Part shown: positions 8,898 through 16,692 of the stretch, piece by piece | Layout of the letters: each line of letters starts with the position of its first letter | How positions within the stretch are numbered: the stretch's first letter is position 1 | Assembly (NCBI GenBank): GCA_017634575.1 | Contig: JAGBND010000149.1 | Location: 1 to 49,213 of the forward strand | Length of the DNA: 49,213 nt | Direction of reading: 5' to 3' | From: Bacillota bacterium | GTDB lineage: Bacteria > Bacillota > Clostridia > Lachnospirales > Bianqueaceae | Position numbers and translations under genes: made by a program | The notes under the pieces: generated by a model | Seen by the model: only the letters and a program-made list of their open reading frames with translations | Databases searched by the model: none | Told to the model about the DNA's origin: nothing

Positions 8898-9206
8898 TTA
8901 AAGAACAAGCTGCGCCAGATAAATTACCAGGGCTGACGAGGCAGCCACCACCAGCAGACTCTGACCGAAAAAGCTTAGCGCCAGGGCAGTGATGGTTCCC
9001 AGAATAGAGGCCGGAAGAGAAGAGGAGACATAGAAAATGGCCGGAAAGGTCATGGCGGCAAGAACCGTATAAGGAATGTAATACAAAAAAGAGTTCAGAA
9101 AACGGTTTTTGATTTTCTTGCGAATCAGAACAAAGGGAATAGCTCTTACCAGATACGTTGTGCCTGCCATAACCAGCAGATACAGGAAAAAACCATCAGG
9201 ATTCAT
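8898..9206 (-). CDS. azlD: AzlD-type branched-chain amino acid exporter subunit
   Basis: Small membrane protein of 102 residues with three to four helices and a GTTYLVRAIPFVLIRKKI motif typical of AzlD. AzlD is the small partner of AzlC in export of branched-chain amino acids (and toxic analogues) across the inner membrane. The start is ATG after GGAGG-N5. It overlaps the end of azlC by 11 bases, so the two are translationally coupled, as is usual for this pair. It is the last gene of the pcp-azlC-azlD run. Confidence 0.9.
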   Translation of the reverse strand: MNPDGFFLYLLVMAGTTYLVRAIPFVLIRKKIKNRFLNSFLYYIPYTVLAAMTFPAIFYVSSSLPASILGTITALALSFFGQSLLVVAASSALVIYLAQLVL

Positions 9207-9939
9207 CTGTTCCTCCTTCCATAGGCCTTGGGAAAAGAACGGCGCAGATCAGCGAGGACAGAACAGCGCAGACAATAACGCCCATGGCGCTGGAGAGGCC
9301 CAGGTTTTTTAAGAAGGGAACATAGGTGAGCAGCGTGTTCAGACAGACAGCGATCAGACAGGCGATCAGCACTGGCATCTCTTTTTTGCATATCGGAATA
9401 ATGATGGCAATAAACATGGCGTACAACATGACGCTCATGGCGTTCATGAGCGCTTCCGGCAGCACGGAGCCCAGCAGCGCCCCCATCAAGGTACCCAGTG
9501 TCCATCCGACGATCGGCAAAACCCGGATGCCCCTCCAGTAAGAACGGCTGATAGATGGCCTGGTTGCGGCGATGCCGAAGATTTCATCCGTAACATTAAA
9601 GGGAAAAACATAGCGGAAATATCCGCCCACCGAAGCATCCACCTTTTGGGAAAGGGTGATGGACATGAGGCTGTAGCGGATATTGATGACGACCTGGGAG
9701 ATGGCCATTTCCATCAAAGTGCCGGAAGAAAGCAGGATATCCAGTCCGGCAAACTGCCCGGCAGAGGTGAGGTTGAGCAAAGAGATGAGGGAGGCCTGCC
9801 ACCAGCTGAGACCTCCGGAAGAGGCCAGAATCCCAAAAGCAAAGGAAACAGGGAAATATCCAAGGCCTATGGGAAGACCGTCGCGAAGGCCCTGCCCGAA
9901 GGATGAAGGGCCCATCTGGTTTGAAGTTGTTTCAGACAA
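9196..9939 (-). CDS. azlC: AzlC-type branched-chain amino acid exporter permease
   Basis: Membrane protein of 247 residues with LRDGLPIGLGYFPVSFAFGI near the N-terminus and several further helices, matching AzlC. With AzlD it forms an export system for leucine, isoleucine or valine and analogues. The chosen start is TTG, because AGGAGGG lies 9 bases upstream of it; the first in-frame ATG is eight codons later and lacks a well-placed ribosome site. pcp ends 47 bases upstream on the same strand. A peptidase producing free amino acids together with an amino-acid exporter would make sense as one unit, but that link is inferred. Confidence 0.9.
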   Translation of the reverse strand: MSETTSNQMGPSSFGQGLRDGLPIGLGYFPVSFAFGILASSGGLSWWQASLISLLNLTSAGQFAGLDILLSSGTLMEMAISQVVINIRYSLMSITLSQKVDASVGGYFRYVFPFNVTDEIFGIAATRPSISRSYWRGIRVLPIVGWTLGTLMGALLGSVLPEALMNAMSVMLYAMFIAIIIPICKKEMPVLIACLIAVCLNTLLTYVPFLKNLGLSSAMGVIVCAVLSSLICAVLFPRPMEGGTDES

Positions 9940-9986
9940 GGAAAAGGCCCTCCTGAGCGTAGCTTGTATTCATGTGCGTTTTCCTT

Positions 9987-10757
9987 TCATCGATCAGCTT
10001 TGACGGCCTTGATGGTTTCTCTGATGCAGATTTCAAGCCCCGAAGCGATGGTATCAAGCGGAAGAGAAGGGGGCAGTTTCCCCTCGGGAAATTCGCGCCC
10101 CTCCAGCTGTTCGCTGCTGAAGGGCACATGAATGAATCCGCCGATGGCGCCCCCTCCGATGTGCGCATCCCCTGCAAGGGAGCCTTTGGCCAGATACACC
10201 ATCAGCCGGTAAAACAGATCGTTGCAGACGTAGGCGCCTGCGGAAAGAGAGGCAGAAGCAGGACTATTTGCCTCTGACATGGCTTCGACCATCTTTTCAA
10301 CCGGCAGCGATGAAAAATAGCCGTCAGCAGGACAAAAAGCGCCGGCAGAGGCGCCTTCGTTCAAAGGCGTGTATGAAAGAGCGGAAGGCTTCTGTGGATA
10401 AAGAATCAGCTGATGACGGGGACTGTTTCCTGCGTTGTCCGGAATGCGGGCGTCCTGATAGTTGATGGCGATCTTTTCGGGGGTAATGCCGCTTCGTCCG
10501 CCTGCCTGGCCGACGCAGATTACCGCGCACAGCCTTTCGCAGCTTTGATCGCAGGGAAGATCGCCTCCCTGACCGGGACAGGTGTTTTCGCGAATGGCTT
10601 TCTCAAGAACCTGAAAATCCTCACCAAAAACGACGGGAATTTCCTGCTTGATAATGGACACGCCATCCACTTTGTCCGGAAGTCGTTTGACAGCTTCCCA
10701 AGCGGGGTTTTCTTTTTCGCCTCCAAAGGGCATAAATCCGGTAATTAACAGTTTCAT
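9987..10757 (-). CDS. pcp: Pyroglutamyl-peptidase I (peptidase C15) with internal insertion
   Basis: Cytosolic cysteine peptidase that removes N-terminal pyroglutamate from peptides. The catalytic triad can be read: Glu94 in ITPEKIAINY, Cys178 in AGAYVCNDLFY and His210 in IGGFIHVPF. The signature VICVGQAGGRSGITPE is intact. It has 256 residues against about 200-215 for typical Pcp. The extra length lies mainly between IPDNAGN and GYFSSLPVEKMV (about residues 112-145) and near a Cys-rich stretch at about 60-75. I chose ATG 10757 (GGAG nine bases upstream); a TTG directly before it is possible. No clear promoter was seen upstream. Gene order suggests co-transcription with azlCD. Confidence 0.92.
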   Translation of the reverse strand: MKLLITGFMPFGGEKENPAWEAVKRLPDKVDGVSIIKQEIPVVFGEDFQVLEKAIRENTCPGQGGDLPCDQSCERLCAVICVGQAGGRSGITPEKIAINYQDARIPDNAGNSPRHQLILYPQKPSALSYTPLNEGASAGAFCPADGYFSSLPVEKMVEAMSEANSPASASLSAGAYVCNDLFYRLMVYLAKGSLAGDAHIGGGAIGGFIHVPFSSEQLEGREFPEGKLPPSLPLDTIASGLEICIRETIKAVKADR

Positions 10758-10825
10758 CAATATAGACTCCTGATTTTATGGTTTATAAGCAGTCTTGCTT
10801 TATTAGGCTCAGAACGGGCAATCTG

Positions 10826-12220
10826 TTATTTGGCATCCGCCAGGTTTGATGTGTATTTCAGATATTTTTTGGAACGAAAACGGAAAAAGCACAGGATACC
10901 CCGGGCGATCAGATCGATATCCATGGCCAGCCAGACCGCGGCCAGATCCATATGCAGTACAAAAATGAAGAACGGAGCCAGGGTGCAGCGAAGACCGATC
11001 ATGCAAAGCAGAGAGACAAACATGGGATACCGGGTATCTCCTGCGCCGCGAAGGGCGCCGGAAAGCACGATAGACAAACCGAACATGGGCTCTGCAAAGG
11101 CCACCAGACGCAGCATGCGGGCTGATAGCGCGATGACAGCCGGGTCGGAGCTGAAGATGGTGGAGAGGGGCACGCTGAAAGCAAACAGAATCACGCCCAT
11201 AAAGGTGGAAAGCAGGGTTCCTATCCAGCCGGAAAGCCTGCCGTAGGCCTGCGCGTCATCCAGGTTTTTGGCGCCCAGAGACTGACCTACCATGGTAGTG
11301 GCGGCAAAGGAAACGCCGAAGGCCGGCATATAGCTGATGCCCTCAGCGGTGACGGCTACGTGGTTGGCAGCCAAGGCCACGGTGCCCAGTCCGCTGACCA
11401 TTCGGGTCATAAACACCTGACCGCCGCTCATCAAAAGGCGTTCCAGCAAAACCGGCGTCCCAAGCTTGACAGCCCTGGAAATCACCGCTTTGTCCGGACG
11501 GTAGCTTTCCTTCAGATGGATCTGGTAAGGTGATTTGCGGCGGAAAATAATCAGCAGCAATATCAGGCCTACCAGAGCCATGGAGATGGCGGAAGCAATG
11601 GCGGCTCCGGTAACGCCTAGTCCCGCTCCGGGAATCCAAAAGCTAAGATCAAAAACGCGGATTTGCCTGCTGGGGAAAATCAGCAGAAAATTCAAAACCA
11701 CATTCAGCAGATTGGAACCGGTGTTAAGGCGCATGGGCGTTTTTGTATCGCCCATGCATCGGAGAATAGCGGAAAAGGTGCCGTTGATGCAGTTGAAAGG
11801 AATGGCCATCATATAGATGCGGATATAAGCTCTGGCGTCGGACAAAATCTCTTCTCCGGCTCCCAGCCAGACAGGCAGAGAGTGGGATATGGAAAGACAT
11901 ATGGTCATTACACTGACCCCGATCAAAAGCGCCAGAAGCAAGGCCTGACGGATTATTTTTTTGACGTTGTCCACTTCTCCGGCGCCAACGGCGTAGGCAA
12001 CCTGCACAGAGAAGCCCACGCCTGCGGCGGAGAGGATGCCGCCGATGAGCCAGGTGGAGGAGGCGGTTACCGCGATGGCGGCCGTGGCGTTTGCGCCAAG
12101 AGAGCCTACCATAGCCGTATCGACATAGCTGACCATGGTCATCAGAAACTGTTCGGCAATGGCAGGCAGCGACAGGAGCATCAGATGTCTTAGCTGAGAT
12201 TTATTGATGGATAAAGTCAT
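10826..12220 (-). CDS. MATE family multidrug exporter
   Basis: Protein of 464 residues with twelve predicted membrane helices in two homologous halves. It matches the MATE family: LPAIAEQFLMTMVSYVDTAM near the N-terminus, then GALGVTGAAIAS-like and FAATTMVGQSLGAKN motifs at the start of the second half. MATE proteins export cationic drugs or metabolites using a sodium or proton gradient. Its ATG overlaps the stop of the upstream C39-like peptidase gene (ATGA), so the two are translated together. The substrate is unknown. Confidence 0.9.
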   Translation of the reverse strand: MTLSINKSQLRHLMLLSLPAIAEQFLMTMVSYVDTAMVGSLGANATAAIAVTASSTWLIGGILSAAGVGFSVQVAYAVGAGEVDNVKKIIRQALLLALLIGVSVMTICLSISHSLPVWLGAGEEILSDARAYIRIYMMAIPFNCINGTFSAILRCMGDTKTPMRLNTGSNLLNVVLNFLLIFPSRQIRVFDLSFWIPGAGLGVTGAAIASAISMALVGLILLLIIFRRKSPYQIHLKESYRPDKAVISRAVKLGTPVLLERLLMSGGQVFMTRMVSGLGTVALAANHVAVTAEGISYMPAFGVSFAATTMVGQSLGAKNLDDAQAYGRLSGWIGTLLSTFMGVILFAFSVPLSTIFSSDPAVIALSARMLRLVAFAEPMFGLSIVLSGALRGAGDTRYPMFVSLLCMIGLRCTLAPFFIFVLHMDLAAVWLAMDIDLIARGILCFFRFRSKKYLKYTSNLADAK

Positions 12221-12867
12221 TCGGGTAGCGCCTCAATAGTTAGAATTTGTTCATGCTGAACCTGATAAGCCGCTTCCACCGATTTGGCGTCAAAGCGGGA
12301 TAAAGCGCCGCTGGTGGGATCGTTAAACACATAGGCGCTTATTTCGCCGTCCGGGCCGGTTTCATAGCCAATCAGCAGGGTACAGTGCATGGGGGAGACC
12401 CACTGGATCTGTCTGCCCTCCGGGGTTTGCCAGCGAAGGGTATTTCTGCCTTCCGCCATGCCGATGGTAGCCCAGAAAACAACCGGAATATCCCGGTCAA
12501 TATATTGATGAACAACCTGCGGCAAGGGAAGATGGTATTGATCTGAAACGTTGAACCGTTCGGGCTTTTCGGCGCATTCCTTTACAGCCGAGAGAACAGC
12601 TGTTTTCAGCGCGGGGGCGAAGCATCCCCAGCCATCCCGGCTGTAAGGATCTCCCGGAAAGGCCTGCCAGGGATCACAGCCATAGAAGATTCCGTCTTCG
12701 CCCTGCAGGGGAGCTTTCCCTTTAGGCAGATGCCTGTCGATGAAAGCTTCCGGGGTAATGCGGATGCCCAGGCAGTTCAGCAGCATGACGGCTGAAACGC
12801 TCTCGCAGCCGGTGGGATATTTTTCCAGCTGGGATATAAACGGTACGTCTGCAATCAGATGAGACAT
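12217..12867 (-). CDS. C39-like (papain-fold) peptidase
   Basis: Protein of 216 residues of the Peptidase_C39_2 type. Cys21 (QLEKYPTGCESVSAVML), His161 (SPMHCTLLIGYE) and Asn182/Asp183 (VFNDPT) make a plausible Cys-His-Asn/Asp set. No signal peptide follows the chosen start, so it may work in the cytosol or be exported by an unknown route. ATG 12867 has GGAGG five bases upstream; the longer open frame to 12897 has no ribosome site. The stop overlaps the MATE start. C39 peptidases proper are domains of peptide exporters that cut leader sequences. A free C39-like enzyme coupled to a MATE pump is suggestive, but the function is not known. Confidence 0.8.
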   Translation of the reverse strand: MSHLIADVPFISQLEKYPTGCESVSAVMLLNCLGIRITPEAFIDRHLPKGKAPLQGEDGIFYGCDPWQAFPGDPYSRDGWGCFAPALKTAVLSAVKECAEKPERFNVSDQYHLPLPQVVHQYIDRDIPVVFWATIGMAEGRNTLRWQTPEGRQIQWVSPMHCTLLIGYETGPDGEISAYVFNDPTSGALSRFDAKSVEAAYQVQHEQILTIEALPE

Positions 12868-12890
12868 GAACGCCTCCTTTTTCAAAAAGC

Positions 12891-12919
12891 TTGCCAAGAA
12901 GTCAAATAAACTTTATAAT
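12891..12919 (+). promoter_or_regulatory. Promoter of the P-loop NTPase gene
   Basis: TTGCCA-N17-TATAAT lies in the divergent gap between the C39-like gene and the NTPase. It leaves a leader of about 90 bases before the start at 13017. Confidence 0.7.
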
Positions 12920-13016
12920 AGGAAGTGTGTCCGATGAAGCCGCAAAAAAAGGCGGTGGACATATAGATGAAAGGTACGGCTTTGTACTTCTTTTCAAAGG
13001 TGAGAGGAGTAACCAA

Positions 13017-13664
13017 ATGGAAATTAAGAAGATCGTCATCACGGGAGGGCCCTGCGGCGGAAAATCCACAGCCATGCGCTGGATTTCCCATGTGTTTACG
13101 GAAGTCGGCTACAAGGTTCTGTTCGTTTCAGAGACCGCTACGGAACTGATCACCGGCGGCGTGGCCCCCTGGACATGCGGATCCAATCTGGAATATCAGA
13201 AATGCCAGGTTTCTCTTCAAATGTTTAAAGAGAAAATCTACGAGCAGGCTGCGCGCACCATGCCCCAGGAGAAAATTCTGATTGTCTGCGACAGGGCAGC
13301 GCTGGACAACAAGGCTTACATGACCGATGAGGAATACCGTATCGTGCTGGACGGGCTGGGACTTGAAGAAAAATCCGTAATCTTAAGCTATGATGCCGTG
13401 TTTCATCTGGTTACAGCCGCTAAGGATACGGTGCGCTTTTATACCTTTGAGAATAACCAGGCCAGGTATGAAAATGTGGAAGAGGCAGTCGCTCTGGACG
13501 AACGCATCTGGCAGTGCTGGAGTCCGCATCCTCATCACAGGCGCATTCCCGGACAGGAAGACTTTGCAGAGAAAATGCGGCTTCTGGTTGGCGAGATCGC
13601 TGCTTTTCTGGGCGTATCCGTGGAAATGGCCGAAAAGGCCATCGTGGATATCACAGAAGAATAA
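13017..13664 (+). CDS. P-loop NTPase / kinase-like ATPase (AAA_28 type)
   Basis: Soluble protein of 215 residues with Walker A GGPCGGKST (residues 10-18), then VSETATELITGGVAPW and a second acidic motif LIVCDRAALDNKAYM. This pattern resembles the AAA_28/NadR-kinase-like family, which includes the eukaryotic TTD14 protein. Members bind nucleotide and are suspected to be small-molecule kinases or GTP-binding proteins; the substrate is unknown. The frame is open back to 12891, but ATG 13017 has GAGAGGAG just upstream and begins at the conserved strand leading into Walker A. The gene is monocistronic and ends at an intrinsic terminator. Confidence 0.8.
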   Translation: MEIKKIVITGGPCGGKSTAMRWISHVFTEVGYKVLFVSETATELITGGVAPWTCGSNLEYQKCQVSLQMFKEKIYEQAARTMPQEKILIVCDRAALDNKAYMTDEEYRIVLDGLGLEEKSVILSYDAVFHLVTAAKDTVRFYTFENNQARYENVEEAVALDERIWQCWSPHPHHRRIPGQEDFAEKMRLLVGEIAAFLGVSVEMAEKAIVDITEE

Positions 13665-13751
13665 GCCGCTTTCCGGAAGGCGTGCAGGCATCCGGATATT
13701 TTTGCACGAGGGATATTGTACCTGTTTTCGGAACAGAAAACAAGCATAGAG

Positions 13752-13783
13752 AAGGCTTCTTTAACCGGTAAAGAGGCCTTTTT
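13752..13783 (+). terminator. Intrinsic terminator after the P-loop NTPase
   Basis: A 12-bp stem AAGGCTTCTTTA/TAAAGAGGCCTT (one G-U pair) with loop ACCGG and a run of five T. Confidence 0.88.
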
Positions 13784-13850
13784 GTATATTTATTCTAAAA
13801 ATCCGGGCCCTGATAAGTGATTTTGTATGTTTTAGGTGGACACGCATCTA

Positions 13851-13879
13851 TTGACAACGGACACGAATCATAGTATGAT
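13851..13879 (+). promoter_or_regulatory. Promoter of the opp operon
   Basis: TTGACA-N17-TATGAT, giving a leader of about 80 bases before oppA. A perfect 10-base palindrome GTTTGCAAAC (13881-13890) sits at the expected transcription start and could be an operator. Confidence 0.8.
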
Positions 13880-13880
13880 A

Positions 13881-13890
13881 GTTTGCAAAC
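13881..13890. promoter_or_regulatory. Possible operator palindrome at opp transcription start
   Basis: GTTTGCAAAC is a perfect palindrome starting one base after the -10 box. Its position suits a repressor; the regulator is not known. A 10-base palindrome may also be chance. Confidence 0.35.
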
Positions 13891-13967
13891 TTCCCGCAGA
13901 GGCTGAAACAAAAACAGATGTGCTTCTGTGGTTGTTCCTATTTTATCCAAAGGAGGAAATCGCTAAT

Positions 13968-16598
13968 ATGAAGAATATGAAAAAGCTTCTTGCCTTATTC
14001 TTAGCATTAGCACTGTGCGCTTCTCTGCTGGCAGGCTGCTCCGGAAACGGTTCCGGTGATAGCCAGGCTACCGAGTCTGCTGCAACCGAGTCTGCTGCAA
14101 CCGAATCCGCAGCTACCGAGTCTGCTGCTGCAGAAACCAGCACAGAAGAAACTTCCGCAACTGAAAGCGCTGCTACCGAGGAAAGTACCGAAGGTGCAGA
14201 GATTGTTGCAGAAAATGTTGAAGCCGCTGTCGAGTATCCGGCATTTAATGTCGGCGAGGTTGAAGCAAACCTTGGCAGTTCTGAAGGCGGCGAGGTCAAT
14301 CACACCGCTTTTGCCGGCGAAGCTGGCAAAGACTACACCGATGAGGCTGTTTACACCCTCAACGATGTCATGACCGCTACCACCAGCCTGAACTGGAACC
14401 CCCTGTCCTGGGAGACTTCCGACGACAGCATGATGATGTCCTATCTGACCATGGGCTTCTACGAGTTCGTTCTGAACGAGAATAAGGACGGATGGGCTAT
14501 CATTCCTGAGATGGCTGCTGACTACCCCGTAGATGTTACCGCTGACTATGTTGGTCAGTTCGGTGTTGCCGAAGGCGAAACCGGCAAGGCCTGGAAGATC
14601 GCGCTGAATCCGGATGCTGTCTGGGAAGATGGTACCCCCATCAATGCTGATTCCTACATCTACTCCTACCAGAACCTGCTGGATCCCGCTCAGCTGAACC
14701 GTCGTGCTGACAGCCTGTATGCCGGTGAAGCCGCCATTGTTGGCGCAAAGGCTTACTTCTATCAGGGTCAGGAAGCTTTCAGCCCTCTGGGCATGACCAC
14801 TTCCGAATATCTGGCTAATGGCTCCGAAGAGGATCTGTATCTGGATCCCATCGGCTTCTGGAATGCAGCTGGTTATGTCGATGCCGAAGGCAACGAAGTT
14901 CCCGCTTACCTTCCCATTTCCGACGAGACCATCTACTCTCAGGACGGAACCGATGCTGAAGACAAGGATCCTTTCAGTGCAAAGAGCCTGTACGAAGAGT
15001 ACTTTGCTCCCGGAATGTCCTATGAGGATTATGCAGCTGACTATCTGGGTACCGTTGAAGGTTATCCGGCAGATGCTTCCTTTGATTCCGTCGGTATCCT
15101 GAAGACCGGCGACTACGAGCTGACCTTCATTTTCCAGGCTCCTATCTCCGATCCCGACTACTATGTTCCCTACTACCTGCCCATGTATCTGGTCAAGGAA
15201 GACATGTATGAAGCTCTGAAGGTTGAGCAGGATGGACGTATCTCCACTACCTACGGCACCTCCAAAGACACCACTGCTTCCTATGGTCCCTACAAGCTGG
15301 ACTACTTTGAGCTGGATAAGCAGATCACTTTTGTCCGTAACGACAACTGGTGCGGTTACAAAGATGGCAAACATACCGGTCAGTATCAGGCTGATAACGT
15401 TTCCATCCAGGTTATCGACAAGCACGAAACTCAGCTTCTTGCTTTCCTGAACGGCGAGATCGACTTCGTCAGCCTGCAGCAGGAAGACATGGAGAAGTAC
15501 GCTTCTTCTGAGTATATCCGCTACGAGCCCCAGTCCTACACCACCAAGCTGACCTTCAACACCGACGAGTCTGTTCTGGCAGAGCGCGGCACCCAGGTCC
15601 TTGGCAACCTTAACTTCCGTAAGGCCTTCTCTCTGGCTATCGACCGCAGCACCTTCGCAGCTTCCTACACTGCAGCAGGTTCCGCCGGTTACGGTATGCT
15701 GAACTATATGTACGTTTACGATCCCTTCACCGGTGCTTCCTATCGTAACAACGATGCAGCCAAGGCTGCTCTTTGCGACCTGTACGGACTGACCTATGGT
15801 CCTGATGGCGACTTCGATGATGTTGATGAAGCTTACGATGCAATTACCGGTTACGACATCGAGCAGGCTCAGCAGCTGATGGCTATTGCTTATGCTCAGG
15901 TCACCTCCGATGGCACCTGGGACGGCACCACCCCCATCAAGATCACCCTTTCCGTATATCAGTCTGATGACATCTATGTCAAGATGTTCAACTACCTGAA
16001 CGACGCCCTGAAGGCTGCCTGCGCAGGTACTGGTTTCGAGGGCAAGGTTGAGCTGACCATGAAAGCTGACGCTGACTACTACGAGACCATGTATGCCGGC
16101 CAGACCGACATGATCTTCTCTACCTGGGGCGGCTCTGCTTACAGCCCCTTCACCCTGCTGTATGAGTGCTACTGCGATGCCGGTATCAACTCCGACCCGA
16201 ACCAGATGGAATATGGTTTCGACTCCAACGCTGTTGAAGTTACTATGACCATCAACGGTAAAGAGTTCACCCAGAGCCTGCAGAAATGGGCCCTGTGGAT
16301 GGACGGCGACGAGAACACCGTGCTTACCTCCAATGATGGCAGCCTGACGCTGGAAGCATTCGGAAACTACGATGCAGATACCAAGTGCGCTATCTTTGCA
16401 AAGGTTGAGTATGTCTACCTGGCTAACTATGTCAATACGCCTATCTACTACCGTAACGTCGGTTCTCTGGTTTCCCAGAAGGGCGACTACGCTGTTGATG
16501 AGTATGTCGATATGGTTACCTTCGGCGGCATCCGTTACTACACCTTCAATTACAACGATGAAGAGTGGGCTGCTGCAGCTGGTTCTCTGACCTACTAA
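13968..16598 (+). CDS. Oligopeptide ABC transporter substrate-binding lipoprotein (OppA-like), enlarged
   Basis: Extracytoplasmic peptide-binding protein of family SBP_bac_5, 876 residues against about 530-600 for usual OppA. It has a lipoprotein signal with lipobox LLAGC (Cys at about 24). A Ser/Thr/Glu/Ala linker with four TESAA repeats comes next, then the binding domain. That domain has WNPLSWETSD, AWKIALNPDAVWEDGTPINA and LNFRKAFSLAIDRSTFA, the usual landmarks of the family. Extra length lies inside the binding domain, for example around residues 280-390. ATG 13968 has AAAGGAGG 11 bases upstream and gives a proper signal peptide; the open frame back to 13836 has no site. It is first in the opp operon and followed by a strong hairpin. 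Codon use is markedly biased, which suggests high expression. Confidence 0.9.
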   Translation: MKNMKKLLALFLALALCASLLAGCSGNGSGDSQATESAATESAATESAATESAAAETSTEETSATESAATEESTEGAEIVAENVEAAVEYPAFNVGEVEANLGSSEGGEVNHTAFAGEAGKDYTDEAVYTLNDVMTATTSLNWNPLSWETSDDSMMMSYLTMGFYEFVLNENKDGWAIIPEMAADYPVDVTADYVGQFGVAEGETGKAWKIALNPDAVWEDGTPINADSYIYSYQNLLDPAQLNRRADSLYAGEAAIVGAKAYFYQGQEAFSPLGMTTSEYLANGSEEDLYLDPIGFWNAAGYVDAEGNEVPAYLPISDETIYSQDGTDAEDKDPFSAKSLYEEYFAPGMSYEDYAADYLGTVEGYPADASFDSVGILKTGDYELTFIFQAPISDPDYYVPYYLPMYLVKEDMYEALKVEQDGRISTTYGTSKDTTASYGPYKLDYFELDKQITFVRNDNWCGYKDGKHTGQYQADNVSIQVIDKHETQLLAFLNGEIDFVSLQQEDMEKYASSEYIRYEPQSYTTKLTFNTDESVLAERGTQVLGNLNFRKAFSLAIDRSTFAASYTAAGSAGYGMLNYMYVYDPFTGASYRNNDAAKAALCDLYGLTYGPDGDFDDVDEAYDAITGYDIEQAQQLMAIAYAQVTSDGTWDGTTPIKITLSVYQSDDIYVKMFNYLNDALKAACAGTGFEGKVELTMKADADYYETMYAGQTDMIFSTWGGSAYSPFTLLYECYCDAGINSDPNQMEYGFDSNAVEVTMTINGKEFTQSLQKWALWMDGDENTVLTSNDGSLTLEAFGNYDADTKCAIFAKVEYVYLANYVNTPIYYRNVGSLVSQKGDYAVDEYVDMVTFGGIRYYTFNYNDEEWAAAAGSLTY
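14070..14129 (+). repeat. Four 15-bp tandem repeats in the oppA linker
   Basis: Four consecutive units of the form ACCGAGTCTGCTGCA (copies 1 and 2 identical, 3 and 4 diverged) encode TESAA x4 just after the lipobox. Such repeats can change number by slippage without breaking the frame. Confidence 0.9.
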
Positions 16599-16626
16599 TA
16601 CCAAAAACAGCATTAAGTTAAGCTGA

Positions 16627-16663
16627 AACAGGGGCTGCCTGCCCTTTGGCGGCAGCCCCTGTT
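16627..16663 (+). terminator. Strong hairpin between oppA and oppB, leaky terminator or mRNA stabiliser
   Basis: A perfect 13-bp GC-rich stem AACAGGGGCTGCC/GGCAGCCCCTGTT with an 11-base loop, followed by only a weak T tract (TTATTCTAATTT). This arrangement is common after the binding-protein gene in ABC operons. It lowers readthrough or protects the upstream mRNA, so that oppA is made in excess of the membrane parts. Confidence 0.8.
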
Positions 16664-16692
16664 ATTCTAATTTGGAAGGGTAGATATTCGTT

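Noticed and set aside
13017-13664. Chloramphenicol phosphotransferase or adenylate kinase
   Set aside because: Walker A is present, but the other signature residues of those families are not recognisable.
14007-16613. Very long open frame (868 codons) on the strand opposite oppA
   Set aside because: It mirrors the strongly biased codon use of oppA, has no ribosome site and no recognisable motif, and its translation is of low-complexity antisense type.
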